A stretch of DNA of 64,000 bases. Origin: JAXMAF01 sp046350555. Its GTDB lineage: Bacteria; Planctomycetota; Phycisphaerae; Phycisphaerales; SM1A02. Each line of letters opens with the position of its first letter. The first letter of the stretch is position 1. Positions 21,011-30,242 of the stretch are shown in pieces. The stretch lies in NCBI GenBank assembly GCA_046350555.1, contig JAXMAF010000011.1, positions 137,303 to 201,302 of the forward strand. The letters run 5' to 3'. A program made the translations under genes and the position numbers. Under the pieces are notes generated by a model, which was given only the letters and a program-made list of their open reading frames with translations, ran no database searches and was not told the DNA's origin.

Positions 21011-22992
21011 TGAGACGGGATGTCGGGCCGCCGCCGATCGCCTCGTGGGCGCGCAGCGCTCGTGCGCTCCACGACCCATCGACGTCGTATCGTTCGTCCT
21101 TCGTTCCGCTCCCCGTGCTCACGTCCCCCGTCACCCATCTCGCCACGCTGCTCATCGGCGCCGTCTGCTGGACATCCGGCGTGGCGCCGGTCGAGGGTGG
21201 CGGCACCGACGCCTTCGCCAAGGCATGCATCGTCCCGCCCGACGTGAAGCTCTTCCTGCGCGCTTCCGACGCCACGGCGCTACGACGTGCCGTCGCTTCG
21301 CGCCCAATCGGCGCGGCGCTGCGCGCTTCGCTGGTCGATTCCGAACTTCGAGCCGCGTGGAGCTCCCTGGCGGAGGACCTTGGCCGCGACGAGGGTGAAC
21401 TCCTCGACGAGCTCTTCGGCCGCGACGTGGTGCTCGCCCTTCGCGACGCACCGGATGGTCGCGGTCTCCAGTGGGCCATCGCCAGCGCCGTCGACGCCGA
21501 TGACATGGCGCGGTTGCTGACCCCGGCCAAGGGCGCCGCTTCGCGTGCGCTCGCGGACGCGAGCCGTGGTGCGACCTCGAATGGGAAGGGACGGTCGAGC
21601 GCCACCGGCCGCGGGCTGGGCGTGCGGGCGCTCGGCGGCGGATGGCGCGAGTTCGTACGCCAACAGGTCGTTGCGACCTTCCAGGACGGCATGCTCGTGG
21701 TCGGGCCGAGCGGCGATCCCCGCCTCGCCGAGGAGATCGCCACCCTGGCTGTCGCCGACGGCGGGCCGCGTCTCAGCAACGACACGGTGCTCGCCGAGGC
21801 CCGCGCGCTTGGAGGGCTCGGGCCGCGCGTCGAGCTCTTCGTCCGATCGTCGCCATCGGACCCGACCGCATGGTCGGCGGCGGTCTGTGAGATGCGCGGC
21901 CGCACCTTGGAACTGCGGCACATCTCCGCGATCGCTCCCGGCGATGAACGCGGCGCACGCCTGCGATGGCCGTTCGCGAACTCCGCCATGGACGTCGCGG
22001 CCGGCGTCGGAACCTTCGGCGGTTCAGGGACGCCGGGCGCGGCGGACAGCTCGGAGACCGCCGGCACGGTCTCGGCGCGGATTGTCACGCACTCGCACGA
22101 TTTGCTCGACCGCCTGCGCGAGGAGGCGGTGGTCGCCTTCGTCGAGCCCTTGGACGATGGCGAGGACGCTCCCGCGGCGATGCTGGCCATGGCGCCCGAC
22201 CTCTTCGGCGCGCATCGCGACGACCTGCGCCTGCTGCGCAAGCTCGCCGACGGGCCGACGATGGTCGTGGTGGCGGCGCCGATGGTTCGTCCATGCGACT
22301 CGCCGGAGGGTCGGGCCGACGGCGGGAGCCATGGTGGGGGCCGAGGGCTGGAGCAGGGTCCGGCCGCCAGGGCCGGACAGACGACGCCTGTGGCGCTCGT
22401 GACCGAGATCCGGAATCCCCTTGAGGCGGCGAACATCCAGGACGATGCCCTGCAACGACGCATCGCCGCCCACGACGACGAGACCGCTCGACCGAAGGCG
22501 CACGATGCGCCGTGGGCGCGCCTGCGGATGCCCGGCAGCTTTCCCGAGTCGAAGGTCGCCGACGCGGCGCCGAAGGCGCGCGACGGCCAATCGGATTCCC
22601 AGGCCACTGCGGAGACGGCGCCGCTGTTCATGCAGATTCTCTCGACCGAGGGCGGGCGCTGGAAGATCGTGTGCAACGACGCGGCCCTGCTCGGGCGCGT
22701 GGTCGGCGAGCTGCGCGACGGTCGCGTCGCGGCGGGAACGCCGTCTGGACCGATCGTGCGCGGCGCCGGCGTGATCGATGGTCGCCGGCTTGCCGCCGAG
22801 CTGCGCACCGCGGTGCCGATGGTGCCCGCCAAGCTTGGCGCCGGTTTCGGCGTTCCGTTCGGCAGCGGTCAACTGGTCGACTGGGCGTCGTGTCTCGAGA
22901 CCCTTCGCTGGGTCCTCACGCAGCCCGCATCGAGTCGTCTCGAGCTCCGGGCGAGCGCCGAACTCGCCGACACGACGCCGGACGGTCGGTGA
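21010..22992 (+). CDS. Hypothetical exported protein (DUF3352-like)
   Basis: 660 residues with a hydrophobic N-terminal segment (THLATLLIGAVCWTSG) after a long basic leader, so probably exported or anchored. The body resembles DUF3352-type proteins that assess a set of values per object (VPPDVKLFLRASDATALRRAV, ELFGRDVVLALRDAPDG, VRQQVVATFQDGMLVVGPSGDPRL). I see no catalytic motif. The start at 21010 lies at the end of repeat copy 3; an internal start nearer the hydrophobic segment is possible. The stop overlaps the GTG of the glycosylase gene (GTGA), which implies coupling. Confidence 0.6.
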   Translation: MRRDVGPPPIASWARSARALHDPSTSYRSSFVPLPVLTSPVTHLATLLIGAVCWTSGVAPVEGGGTDAFAKACIVPPDVKLFLRASDATALRRAVASRPIGAALRASLVDSELRAAWSSLAEDLGRDEGELLDELFGRDVVLALRDAPDGRGLQWAIASAVDADDMARLLTPAKGAASRALADASRGATSNGKGRSSATGRGLGVRALGGGWREFVRQQVVATFQDGMLVVGPSGDPRLAEEIATLAVADGGPRLSNDTVLAEARALGGLGPRVELFVRSSPSDPTAWSAAVCEMRGRTLELRHISAIAPGDERGARLRWPFANSAMDVAAGVGTFGGSGTPGAADSSETAGTVSARIVTHSHDLLDRLREEAVVAFVEPLDDGEDAPAAMLAMAPDLFGAHRDDLRLLRKLADGPTMVVVAAPMVRPCDSPEGRADGGSHGGGRGLEQGPAARAGQTTPVALVTEIRNPLEAANIQDDALQRRIAAHDDETARPKAHDAPWARLRMPGSFPESKVADAAPKARDGQSDSQATAETAPLFMQILSTEGGRWKIVCNDAALLGRVVGELRDGRVAAGTPSGPIVRGAGVIDGRRLAAELRTAVPMVPAKLGAGFGVPFGSGQLVDWASCLETLRWVLTQPASSRLELRASAELADTTPDGR

Positions 22993-23582
22993 CGCGATTC
23001 ATCGACTTCAACCACGACGCGACCTCCTTGGCGAGGCGGCTCCTCGGGACGACGCTGGTGCGGGTCGCCGACGAGGGACGCTGCGCCGGCGTGATCGTCG
23101 AGACCGAGGCGTACCTTGGCGTCGTCGACCGCGCCGCGCACACCTTCGGCGGACGACGCACGGCGCGCAACGCCTCGATGTGGCTCGAAGGCGGCCACGC
23201 GTACGTCTACTTCACCTACGGAATGCACTGGTGCTTCAACGTCGTCGCCGGGCCGGCCGACGAACCGATCGCGGTGCTGGTGCGCGCCCTGCGGCCGTGC
23301 GAAGGCGTCGCGACCATGCGTGCGCGGCGCGGCGTCGAGCGGGAGTCGTTGCTCTGCGCCGGTCCCGCGCGGCTGGCGCAGGCGCTCGCCATCGACCGCA
23401 CGCTGGACGGCGAGGATCTGCGCCGCAGCGAACGGCTCTTCATCGAGTCGGCGGCGCCGGCCGCATCGCGCGAGATCGTCGCGTCGCGACGGATCGGCGT
23501 CGACTACGCGGGAGCATGGGCGGCCCGCCGGCTTCGGTTCAGCCTGCGGAGCGAGCGGCGCTGGTGGTCGGCGCCGGCGTGA
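22989..23582 (+). CDS. DNA-3-methyladenine glycosylase (AAG/MPG type)
   Basis: Base-excision enzyme removing alkylated purines. 197 residues from GTG 22989. Shows ARRLLGTTLVR, VIVETEAYLG with the catalytic Glu, DRAAHTFGGRRTARNASMW, GGHAYVYFTYGMHWCFNVV and CAGPARLAQALAIDRTLDG, all in the family order, and the length fits bacterial AAG proteins (about 200). Start overlaps the upstream stop by 4 bp. Confidence 0.93.
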   Translation: MTRFIDFNHDATSLARRLLGTTLVRVADEGRCAGVIVETEAYLGVVDRAAHTFGGRRTARNASMWLEGGHAYVYFTYGMHWCFNVVAGPADEPIAVLVRALRPCEGVATMRARRGVERESLLCAGPARLAQALAIDRTLDGEDLRRSERLFIESAAPAASREIVASRRIGVDYAGAWAARRLRFSLRSERRWWSAPA

Positions 23583-23731
23583 GACGACGACCTGGCGGCG
23601 CGCTCAGGGTGCGGCGGCCCCCGATTCGTGGCCTGCCGGGGAGTTGACCGATATCCTGTCTCCCGAGTGTGTCGACCGGAACGGGAAGCGCCCGCATTCC
23701 CGTCGCGATCCGCCAGAGCGCTTCACGTCCC

Positions 23732-24175
23732 ATGTCCTCCACGCCAGCCAAGCCGAAGGTCGATTGGAAGAAGGTCGTCGCGTCGGCGGGCCCGTATCCG
23801 CTGGTGGCATTCGAGTTCATCCGCGAGGGACTTGGCTACACGTCGCAGCGCATCCACGGTCACCTTCCGCCGGCCGAGCGGGATGACGATCCTGATCGGC
23901 GCCGGCACGTGAACGGCCAGCAGCTCTGCCTGGGGCTTCGCGACTATGCCATCCAGCAGTACGGCCTGTTGGCCCCGACCGTGCTTGCACAGTGGCACAT
24001 CCGACGGACCGAGGATTTCGGTCGGATGGTCTATGCGATGATCGAATGCGGCCTCATGAGCCGCAACGACGAAGACTCGTTCGAGGACTTCCGCGCGGTC
24101 TACGACTTCGACGAGGCGTTCAGCCGCGACGCGCTGCTTGCCGGAATCGGTGCGGCGACGTCGGCGTCCGTCTGA
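23732..24175 (+). CDS. Minf_1886 family protein
   Basis: Conserved protein of unknown function found mainly in planctomycetes, verrucomicrobia and relatives. 147 residues: DWKKVVASAGPYPLVAFEFI, EGLGYTSQRIHGH, HVNGQQLCLGLRDYAIQQYG, QWHIRRTEDFGRMVYAMIE, MSRNDEDSFEDFRAVYDFDE. Recognised from the pattern of RDYA, RxTEDFG and VYDFDEAF. ATG 23732 gives the family-typical start. Confidence 0.85.
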   Translation: MSSTPAKPKVDWKKVVASAGPYPLVAFEFIREGLGYTSQRIHGHLPPAERDDDPDRRRHVNGQQLCLGLRDYAIQQYGLLAPTVLAQWHIRRTEDFGRMVYAMIECGLMSRNDEDSFEDFRAVYDFDEAFSRDALLAGIGAATSASV

Positions 24176-24231
24176 TGCGGATTCCAGTTGGCGGTCGGTG
24201 TCGGCGCCACCGGGGGGTGCAGGGCGGCGGT

Positions 24232-24279
24232 GTGCATCGCAGCAGGCGTGCATTGCAGCAGGCGTGCATCGCAGCAGGC
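24232..24279 (+). repeat. 16-bp tandem repeat (3 units)
   Basis: Three contiguous copies of GTGCATCGCAGCAGGC (the second has one change, CATTGC), followed by a degenerate partial unit. It lies in the 190-bp gap between the Minf_1886 gene and the permease gene. A 13-bp match to the end of the interspersed repeat (GCGGATTCCAGT) sits just after the upstream stop, near 24177. Confidence 0.9.
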
Positions 24280-24365
24280 ACGCCTGGCAGCCGAGACGGC
24301 TGCATCACAAGCCCGACCCGCGAGGCGCCGAGGCGAGGCGTGCGGTCGCGCGGTACCTTGCAGGC

Positions 24366-25847
24366 ATGCCGTCGAACGCCTCGCCGCCGCCTGCGCCGCT
24401 TCCGCCCTCGTCGTGGGCTCGACTTCACCTGTGGGAGATCCAGTTCGTCCGCGATGGGCTCGTCGTCGCGGCCGCGATCGGCATCGTGTGGATGGGCTAC
24501 GCCATGCGCTCGGTGACCACGCCGCTGCTCGTGGCGCTGGGGTTGGCGTATCTCTTCGAGCCCGTCGTCGCCTGGGCGACGGTGCGGTGGCGGCTCTCTC
24601 GTGCCACGGTCGTCATCGCCCTGCTCTGCGCGCTCGGCGGGGGCGTCCTGCTCTCGCTCTCGCTGATCACGCCGCTGGCGATCCGGCAGACCGTTTCGCT
24701 GGTGGGCGACGTGCGCAACGGCAAGCTCACGCGGGCGTTGGAGCGGGTTGAGAGACAGGTGCCGGAGGCGATGCGCCAGCCGCTTCACGGATTCCTCGAA
24801 TCGATCGGGCTCGTTGGCGTCAAGGGCCTTGAGCAGATCGATCCGGCGGCGCTGCCCACCGTCGAGCAAGTGCCGCCCAAGACCTCCGCCGCTCCGGCCA
24901 CGACGACCGAGCCCGAAAGCGCGCCCAGGACCGGGACCAAGACGGCGGAGGAGCCGGCGACGGAATCGACGGCCGGCGCGCCGCATGCCGGCGAGCGGAT
25001 TTCGCTGGGCGCTGGCGCCAGCGACTCGCCCATCGCGACGGCCCTGCGCGCGGAGCTCGAGGAGGAACGGATCCGGCGCATCGTGCGCGAAGAGATGGAC
25101 CGCGCCAGCGCGCCGGCGAGCCCCTCCTCGTTCAACGCCACCCGGATCCTGGGCCTGATCCGCAGTGGCCTCGACACCGCCGGCTCGGTGCTCAGCGCGC
25201 TGGTGGGGATCGGCCTGCTTGCGTTCCTCATCCCGTTCTACTTCTTCTTCTTCAGCGTCTCCTATCCGACCGTGATGGGCTTCTTCGACTCGCTCATCCC
25301 TTCACGGGGCCGCGACCGCACGCTCGATCTGTTGAGGCAGATGGACGGCGCCGTGGCCGGCTTCGTGCGCGGCCGGCTGGTCATCAGCGCCGTGGTGACG
25401 ACCATGCTCGCGCTGGGGTGGCTGGTCTGCGGCGTGCCCTACTCGATCGTGCTCGCGGTCGTCGTGGGCATCTTCAACCTCGTGCCGTATCTCGCCGGCA
25501 TCGGTTGGCCGATCGCGGTGGGGCTGCTCGCCGTGGAGCAGATGGGGCTTCCTCCCGACCAGCGCATGAGCTGGTTCTGGATCGTCGCCGGACCGTCGAT
25601 CGTCTTCATCGTCGCGCAGGCGTTCGATGGATACGTGCTCACGCCGCTGATCGCCGGCAAGGCGACCGATCTCGATCCGGTGACGATCCTGGTCGCCGTC
25701 CTCGCCGGCGGCGCGGTCGCCGGCATCTACGGCATGCTGCTGGCGATCCCGGTCGTCGCGTGTGGCAAGATCCTGATCCGCGAGGTGCTGCTGCCGCGCG
25801 TCAAGAGGTGGCTCGAGGGACGGGCGAGCGATCCGTTGCCGATGTGA
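24366..25847 (+). CDS. AI-2E family transporter (PerM/YdiK-type permease)
   Basis: 493-residue polytopic membrane protein. N-terminal helices (LVVAAAIGIVWMGYAM, TPLLVALGLAYLFEPVV, TVVIALLCALGGGVLL), then a cytoplasmic or periplasmic insert of about 130 residues rich in Pro/Ala/Thr/Glu (about residues 145-265), then the conserved C-terminal block with helices and the GRLVISAVVTTML, NLVPYLAGIGWPIAVG and AQAFDGYVLTPLIAGKATDLDPV motifs. The insert is longer than in Escherichia coli PerM. Substrate unknown; the family name does not prove AI-2 transport. Confidence 0.88.
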   Translation: MPSNASPPPAPLPPSSWARLHLWEIQFVRDGLVVAAAIGIVWMGYAMRSVTTPLLVALGLAYLFEPVVAWATVRWRLSRATVVIALLCALGGGVLLSLSLITPLAIRQTVSLVGDVRNGKLTRALERVERQVPEAMRQPLHGFLESIGLVGVKGLEQIDPAALPTVEQVPPKTSAAPATTTEPESAPRTGTKTAEEPATESTAGAPHAGERISLGAGASDSPIATALRAELEEERIRRIVREEMDRASAPASPSSFNATRILGLIRSGLDTAGSVLSALVGIGLLAFLIPFYFFFFSVSYPTVMGFFDSLIPSRGRDRTLDLLRQMDGAVAGFVRGRLVISAVVTTMLALGWLVCGVPYSIVLAVVVGIFNLVPYLAGIGWPIAVGLLAVEQMGLPPDQRMSWFWIVAGPSIVFIVAQAFDGYVLTPLIAGKATDLDPVTILVAVLAGGAVAGIYGMLLAIPVVACGKILIREVLLPRVKRWLEGRASDPLPM

Positions 25848-25917
25848 TGCATCGGACGGCGCGCGGGATGCAGCGAACGGTGGCGGCGCGCCGGCCGCAA
25901 CAGCCCGCGCCCGCGGA

Positions 25918-27414
25918 CTACCGCCGCTTCCTGGACTTGAACCGCTCCTTCACGCTGCGCGTGGCCGTCGATCCCTTGCCGCCCATCCCCGGCATGCCCG
26001 AGACTCCGGGCATCATGCCCGGGTCCATCGCCTGAAGCTCCTTCATGGCCTTGAATTTCCCCAGCGCGCCCATTCCCGCCATCTGCTGCGTCACGCGCTG
26101 CATCAGCTCGAACTGCTTGGTGAGCTTGGTGACCTCCATCGGCTGCGTCCCGCTTCCGGCGGCGATGCGCCGCGCCCGGCTCTTGTTGATGACGCCGATG
26201 TCGTCGCGCTCCCTCGGCGTCATGCTGTGCACGATGCCTTCGAGTCGATCGAGCTGCTTCTCGTCGACCTGGACGTCCTTGAGCATCGACCCGACGCCTG
26301 GAAGCAGGCCGAGGAGCTGCTTCATCGGGCCCATGCGGCGGATGCTCCGCAACTGCCCGAGGAAGTCGTCCATCGTGAGCTTGCCCTTGGCCATCTTCTC
26401 GGCCATCGCCTCCGCTTCCTGCTCGCTGACCTCCGCCTGCGCCTTCTCGACGAGCGAGACGACGTCGCCCATCCCGAGGATGCGCCCCGCCATGCGCTCG
26501 GCGTGGAACTCTTCCAGCGCATCGAACCGCTCGCCGACGCCGAGGAATTTGATGGGAGCGCCGGTCACGCGCCGCACCGAGAGCGCCGCGCCGCCGCGCG
26601 TGTCGGAGTCGGCCTTGGTCAGGATCACGCCGTCGACGGCGAGCCGTTCATGGAACGCCTTCGCGGAGTTCACCGCGTCCTGGCCGGTCATCGCGTCGAC
26701 GACGAGCAGGATCTGATGCGGCTCGAGCGCCCGGTCGATCGCCTGGAGCTCGGTCATGAGCTCGTTGTTCACGTGAAGCCGGCCGGCCGTGTCGAGGATC
26801 AGCACCTGCCACCCGCCGCTCCGTGCCTCGCGCAAGGCGCGCTGGCAGACGCCGACCGCGACGCCGACCGCCTTGCCGTACTCGGCGCACCTGTCCGGTT
26901 CGGCGTAGAAGCCGACGCGGCCCGGGCCCGTCGCCTCCGTCTGCACACCCTCGATCACCTGCCGCAACTGCTCGACCGCCGCAGGACGCTGCAAGTCGGC
27001 GGCGCAGACCAGCGCGCCGACGCCTCGCTTCTTGAGGTACGCCGCGAGCTTGCCGCAGGTGGTGGTCTTGCCCGAGCCCTGAAGCCCGCACAGCATGATG
27101 ACCGTCGGCGGCGGCTCGACGAGCATCACGCCCGGTGTCGAGCCTTCCGGCGGCGACATGAGCGCGACCAGCTTCTCGTGCACGATCCCGATCATCTCCT
27201 GGCCCGGCTTCAGCGACTTGGTGACGTCGCGGCCAAGCGCGTCGCGCAGCACCTCGTCGGTGAACGCGCGCACGACCTCCTGGTTGACGTCCGCCTCGAG
27301 CAGCGCCGTGCGCACGTCCTCCATCGCCTCGCGCACGTTGGATTCGGTGATCGTGCCGCGGCCCGAGAGCTTGCGGAAGACGTCGGAGAAGCGGTCGGTG
27401 AGCGCGGAGAACAT
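25918..27414 (-). CDS. ffh: Signal recognition particle protein Ffh (SRP54)
   Basis: GTPase that binds signal sequences of nascent membrane proteins with 4.5S RNA and docks with FtsY. 498 residues: N domain (FSALTDRFSDVFRKLSGRG), G domain with GLQGSGKTTTCGKLAA (G1), ILDTAGRLHVN (G3), VDAMTGQDAVN, VILTKADSDTRGG (G4), then the M domain with KGKLTMDDFLGQL, SRARRIAAGSGT for RNA binding and a methionine-rich end (MDPGMMPGVSGMPGM). The open frame extends upstream, but MFSALTDRF at ATG 27414 matches the family start. Confidence 0.95.
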   Translation of the reverse strand: MFSALTDRFSDVFRKLSGRGTITESNVREAMEDVRTALLEADVNQEVVRAFTDEVLRDALGRDVTKSLKPGQEMIGIVHEKLVALMSPPEGSTPGVMLVEPPPTVIMLCGLQGSGKTTTCGKLAAYLKKRGVGALVCAADLQRPAAVEQLRQVIEGVQTEATGPGRVGFYAEPDRCAEYGKAVGVAVGVCQRALREARSGGWQVLILDTAGRLHVNNELMTELQAIDRALEPHQILLVVDAMTGQDAVNSAKAFHERLAVDGVILTKADSDTRGGAALSVRRVTGAPIKFLGVGERFDALEEFHAERMAGRILGMGDVVSLVEKAQAEVSEQEAEAMAEKMAKGKLTMDDFLGQLRSIRRMGPMKQLLGLLPGVGSMLKDVQVDEKQLDRLEGIVHSMTPRERDDIGVINKSRARRIAAGSGTQPMEVTKLTKQFELMQRVTQQMAGMGALGKFKAMKELQAMDPGMMPGVSGMPGMGGKGSTATRSVKERFKSRKRR

Positions 27415-27842
27415 GGGGGGGTGGTCCGGAGTGGTCCGAGGGGTTGGGACGATATGGGGGCCGTCGGACTTCTGTCGCGTGCTTGGCACGCGGGCGCCGC
27501 TGCGCGGCGGAGGGAATCGCGGCAGAGCCGCGATGCTGTTTCGGCCCGGCTGCGCCGCCGCCGCGGGGGGTTGGGCGCACGCCGTGTTTCAGTGAGCGGC
27601 GGCTTGCCGGGCGGGAGCCTGCGCGTGCCCGCTCCCTTCTCTCGTGCGGCGGGAGAAGGTGCCGCCGTGATCAAGTTGGGCGGCGGGTGAGGCAGGTGCC
27701 GCGAAGCGATCAGCATCCGCGCCGACGACTCGCCAGTTGTCGGCGACATGGTGCGCAGCCGAGTATTTTCCTTGACTTAGGCCGTGACCGGCGGCAAAGT
27801 ACCTTCGACTCGTCTCGCCGATCTCTTCCACGGAGGTGTTCA
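27415..27842. other. Intergenic region between divergent ffh and the HAF-repeat protein
   Basis: 428 bp with no supported gene. Open frames here are short, GC-rich and without motifs. The ffh-proximal half is G-rich on the plus strand. The distal part (27765-27842) is the least GC-rich piece and holds a possible promoter for the downstream gene and the segment GGAGGTGTTCAATG that leads into its start codon. Confidence 0.6.
27772..27800 (+). promoter_or_regulatory. Possible sigma-70-type promoter for the HAF-repeat protein
   Basis: TTGACT at 27772-27777 matches the -35 consensus in five of six bases. With a 17-bp spacer the -10 would be CAAAGT (three of six), which is weak. It lies about 45 bp upstream of the start codon in a locally AT-richer stretch. 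A guess from position and one box only. Confidence 0.25.
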
Positions 27843-29513
27843 ATGCTGCGACGACTGCTTCGGATTGGGGGGCCCCCGCGGCGTCTGCTCGCCGCTGACG
27901 CGATGGGCGATCCGCCTCGATATCGGGTCATCGATCTGGGTGCGCTGGCGCCGCGGACGGCGACGTACTCGCCGACGACGAAGGCGTTCGGCCTGAACAA
28001 CCGCGGTGAAGTGGTCGGGGAGACCACGATCGCACCGCCCAACTCGCCACAGCCTGTTCTGCCTCTTCACGCGTTCGTGTGGCTCCCGGTCGCACACTAC
28101 GGCCTGAACCCGGGCATGACCGACCTGAGCGTGCTTTCCGGCTTCGGCATGCAGAGCGAAGCGCAGGAGATCAACACACCTGCTGGCTCAGCAGGCCCTG
28201 TGATCGTCGGAAGGCAGGCGTTCGACTTCATTGGCATCTCCGAGACTCGCCCCTTCGTCTGGAACCTCGCTGCACCGGCTGAATACGTGATGTTGCCAAC
28301 CGTGTGCAGCCAAGGACCGGTGGGCGAGGTGTGTGGGCTCAACGGAGTCGGATATGGCGTCAACGATGCGAGCCCCGCCGTCGTGGTGGGCGCGGTTGAA
28401 ACCGGGCTGTTCTGTTCCGGCGGCACCTTTGGCAGGCCGCGCTTGAGCGCATTCCGCTGGACCGTCGGCACGAATCCCGCGGTGCTGACGCTGCTGTCGC
28501 CCCTTGGTGGCACCTTGGCCGACGACACCAGCGCGGCGAACGCCATCAACACCCTCGCCACTCCAGACATCGTCGGCTATTCCGACGCCTGCTCGGAGGC
28601 GAACGCGTGTGCCGCTCAGCGCGATGCCGTGCGCTGGACGTCGACGCCACTTGCCGCGGCGTTCGTGAAGCTGCCAAGCGGCAACGAGACGATCGCGACG
28701 GGCGCGAACAACGCCGGATCGGCGTGCGGGTTCGGAAGAATTGACGGAACGAGCCTGTCGGATTGCCTGCAGCGCGCTCTCATGTGGAGCACGCCGAGTG
28801 CGGCGCCATTCGATCTGCATACGCTCGGGGTTCCGCCGTTGGACGGGATTGAAGCATCGACAGCCAACGCAATTTCCAACGTCGAGCCGTCCTCGAGCAT
28901 GCGACGTGTCGTGGGACAGAACGTTACTTCCGGCGCGGCGATCATGTGGGAGTCCGTCAACGGCGTCGACTGGTGCTATGTCAATCTCAATGACGACATC
29001 GGGGGCTGCTCAAGCACCGGCTGGACGTTGACCGTCGCAAATGATGTAAACGATATCGGCTATGTTGTTGGCACGGGCACACGAAACGGACCACCGAACC
29101 GCGGCTTCATTCTCGCTTGTCCGTTCGACGTCGACCTCAATGGCTTCGTCGATGGCGGTGACCTGGGTCTGGTGCTCTCCGATTGGGGTGTCTGCCCAAG
29201 TTATCCCCGTCATTGTCTAGCCGATGTCAATTGCAGCGGCACGGTCGATGGTGCCGACCTTGGCATCGTCCTGAGCGCGTGGACGGGATCTACACCCTGT
29301 CTCGCCGCTTTGTCGTGTGGAATCGGCGAGGTCGCCGGCGCAGCTGCCGCGCTTGCAGGTCAGCTCGAATTGCCGGCCGATCCGCAGCAAGCGCTCATGC
29401 TACTCGGTTTCGAATCTCCCGAGAGCTTCGGCATATGGGCAGACTCGGCTACTGCCACGCAGAGAGCAAACGTGCTGCAGGCGTTGGAGGCGTTCCTCCT
29501 CGACGGCGAGTAG
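27843..29513 (+). CDS. HAF-repeat extracellular protein with dockerin-like EF-hand pair
   Basis: 556 residues with a GGAGGTG Shine-Dalgarno before ATG 27843. The body carries HAF-type repeats (LNNRGEVVGE, HAFVWLP, AFRWTV, NDIGYVVGTGT), which form exported beta-rich repeat proteins. Near residues 425-480 lies a pair of calcium-binding-loop units, DVDLNGFVDGGDLGLVLSDWG and DVNCSGTVDGADLGIVLSAW, the dockerin-like arrangement common in Phycisphaerae exported proteins. The N-terminus (MLRRLLRIGGPPRRLLAADAMG) looks like a damaged signal peptide; a single-base indel could explain it. GC is visibly lower than in neighbouring genes. Confidence 0.8.
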   Translation: MLRRLLRIGGPPRRLLAADAMGDPPRYRVIDLGALAPRTATYSPTTKAFGLNNRGEVVGETTIAPPNSPQPVLPLHAFVWLPVAHYGLNPGMTDLSVLSGFGMQSEAQEINTPAGSAGPVIVGRQAFDFIGISETRPFVWNLAAPAEYVMLPTVCSQGPVGEVCGLNGVGYGVNDASPAVVVGAVETGLFCSGGTFGRPRLSAFRWTVGTNPAVLTLLSPLGGTLADDTSAANAINTLATPDIVGYSDACSEANACAAQRDAVRWTSTPLAAAFVKLPSGNETIATGANNAGSACGFGRIDGTSLSDCLQRALMWSTPSAAPFDLHTLGVPPLDGIEASTANAISNVEPSSSMRRVVGQNVTSGAAIMWESVNGVDWCYVNLNDDIGGCSSTGWTLTVANDVNDIGYVVGTGTRNGPPNRGFILACPFDVDLNGFVDGGDLGLVLSDWGVCPSYPRHCLADVNCSGTVDGADLGIVLSAWTGSTPCLAALSCGIGEVAGAAAALAGQLELPADPQQALMLLGFESPESFGIWADSATATQRANVLQALEAFLLDGE

Positions 29514-29545
29514 CACAAGCGACAAACGAGCATTCGAGGAGCGCG

Positions 29546-30148
29546 ATGCGGCATCTGTTCCAGATGAAGACCTTCTGTCACGGTACTGTCATAGCCATCG
29601 TTGCAGTCGTCCAACCCACCGCGCGCGGCGGATTCGTGCTGTTCGACAACTTCGCTGGCTGGACCGGCGGCGTCGGAACGAATACCACGATCGGATTCAC
29701 AGGGCTTCCATCCGGGACGTTCTTGGACACCCAATACCAGGACCTTGGAGTCACGTTCACCGAGGGCAACGACGTCGTCAACTGCTGCAGCTTTGTAGTC
29801 TACCCGCTTGACGGCGCCGGGTTGAATGGCAACACCGACACGATCACAATGCTCTTCGACACGCCCCAGACTTGGCTCGGCGTTTCGTATCCCGGCGGTC
29901 TACAGATCGACCTCTATTCCGGAAACGCGCTCGTCTACAGCTCTGGCCAGCAACTCTGTTGCGGCAACGGGTATGGCTTCTTCGGAGGGGTGGTCGGGAC
30001 CGAGACGTTTGATCGCGTTGTGTTGTCCGACTGGCAGGACGGCTACGTCTTCATCGACAGCGTCTTCTTCGGCAGCTCAGTTCCAACACCTGCGACACTC
30101 CTGCCACTTCTGTGGGTGACGATGATCGGGCGGCGTCGACGCGTGTGA
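29546..30148 (+). CDS. Exported protein with PEP-CTERM-like C-terminal anchor
   Basis: 200 residues. N-terminal signal peptide (GTVIAIVAVVQPTARG), a beta-rich middle (VLFDNFAGWTGG, GVTFTEGNDVVNCCS), and a C-terminal VPTPATLLPLLWVTMIGRRRR: a VPxPA motif, a hydrophobic segment and an arginine cluster, the layout of PEP-CTERM sorting signals that are processed by exosortase. 32 bp after the HAF-repeat gene, so the two may be cotranscribed. The VPTPA form is a variant of the canonical VPEPA. Confidence 0.78.
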   Translation: MRHLFQMKTFCHGTVIAIVAVVQPTARGGFVLFDNFAGWTGGVGTNTTIGFTGLPSGTFLDTQYQDLGVTFTEGNDVVNCCSFVVYPLDGAGLNGNTDTITMLFDTPQTWLGVSYPGGLQIDLYSGNALVYSSGQQLCCGNGYGFFGGVVGTETFDRVVLSDWQDGYVFIDSVFFGSSVPTPATLLPLLWVTMIGRRRRV

Positions 30149-30242
30149 TCGGTCGAAGACTCGGCCCGGTGAGCTCTCGGAGCGCCGTGCGCGTCGCATG
30201 GTCGTGCCGCTGGCGCGGCGAGGCCATGGCACAGCCGTGCGT

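Noticed and set aside
24232..24279. Short CRISPR array
   Set aside because: Contiguous 16-bp units without spacers.
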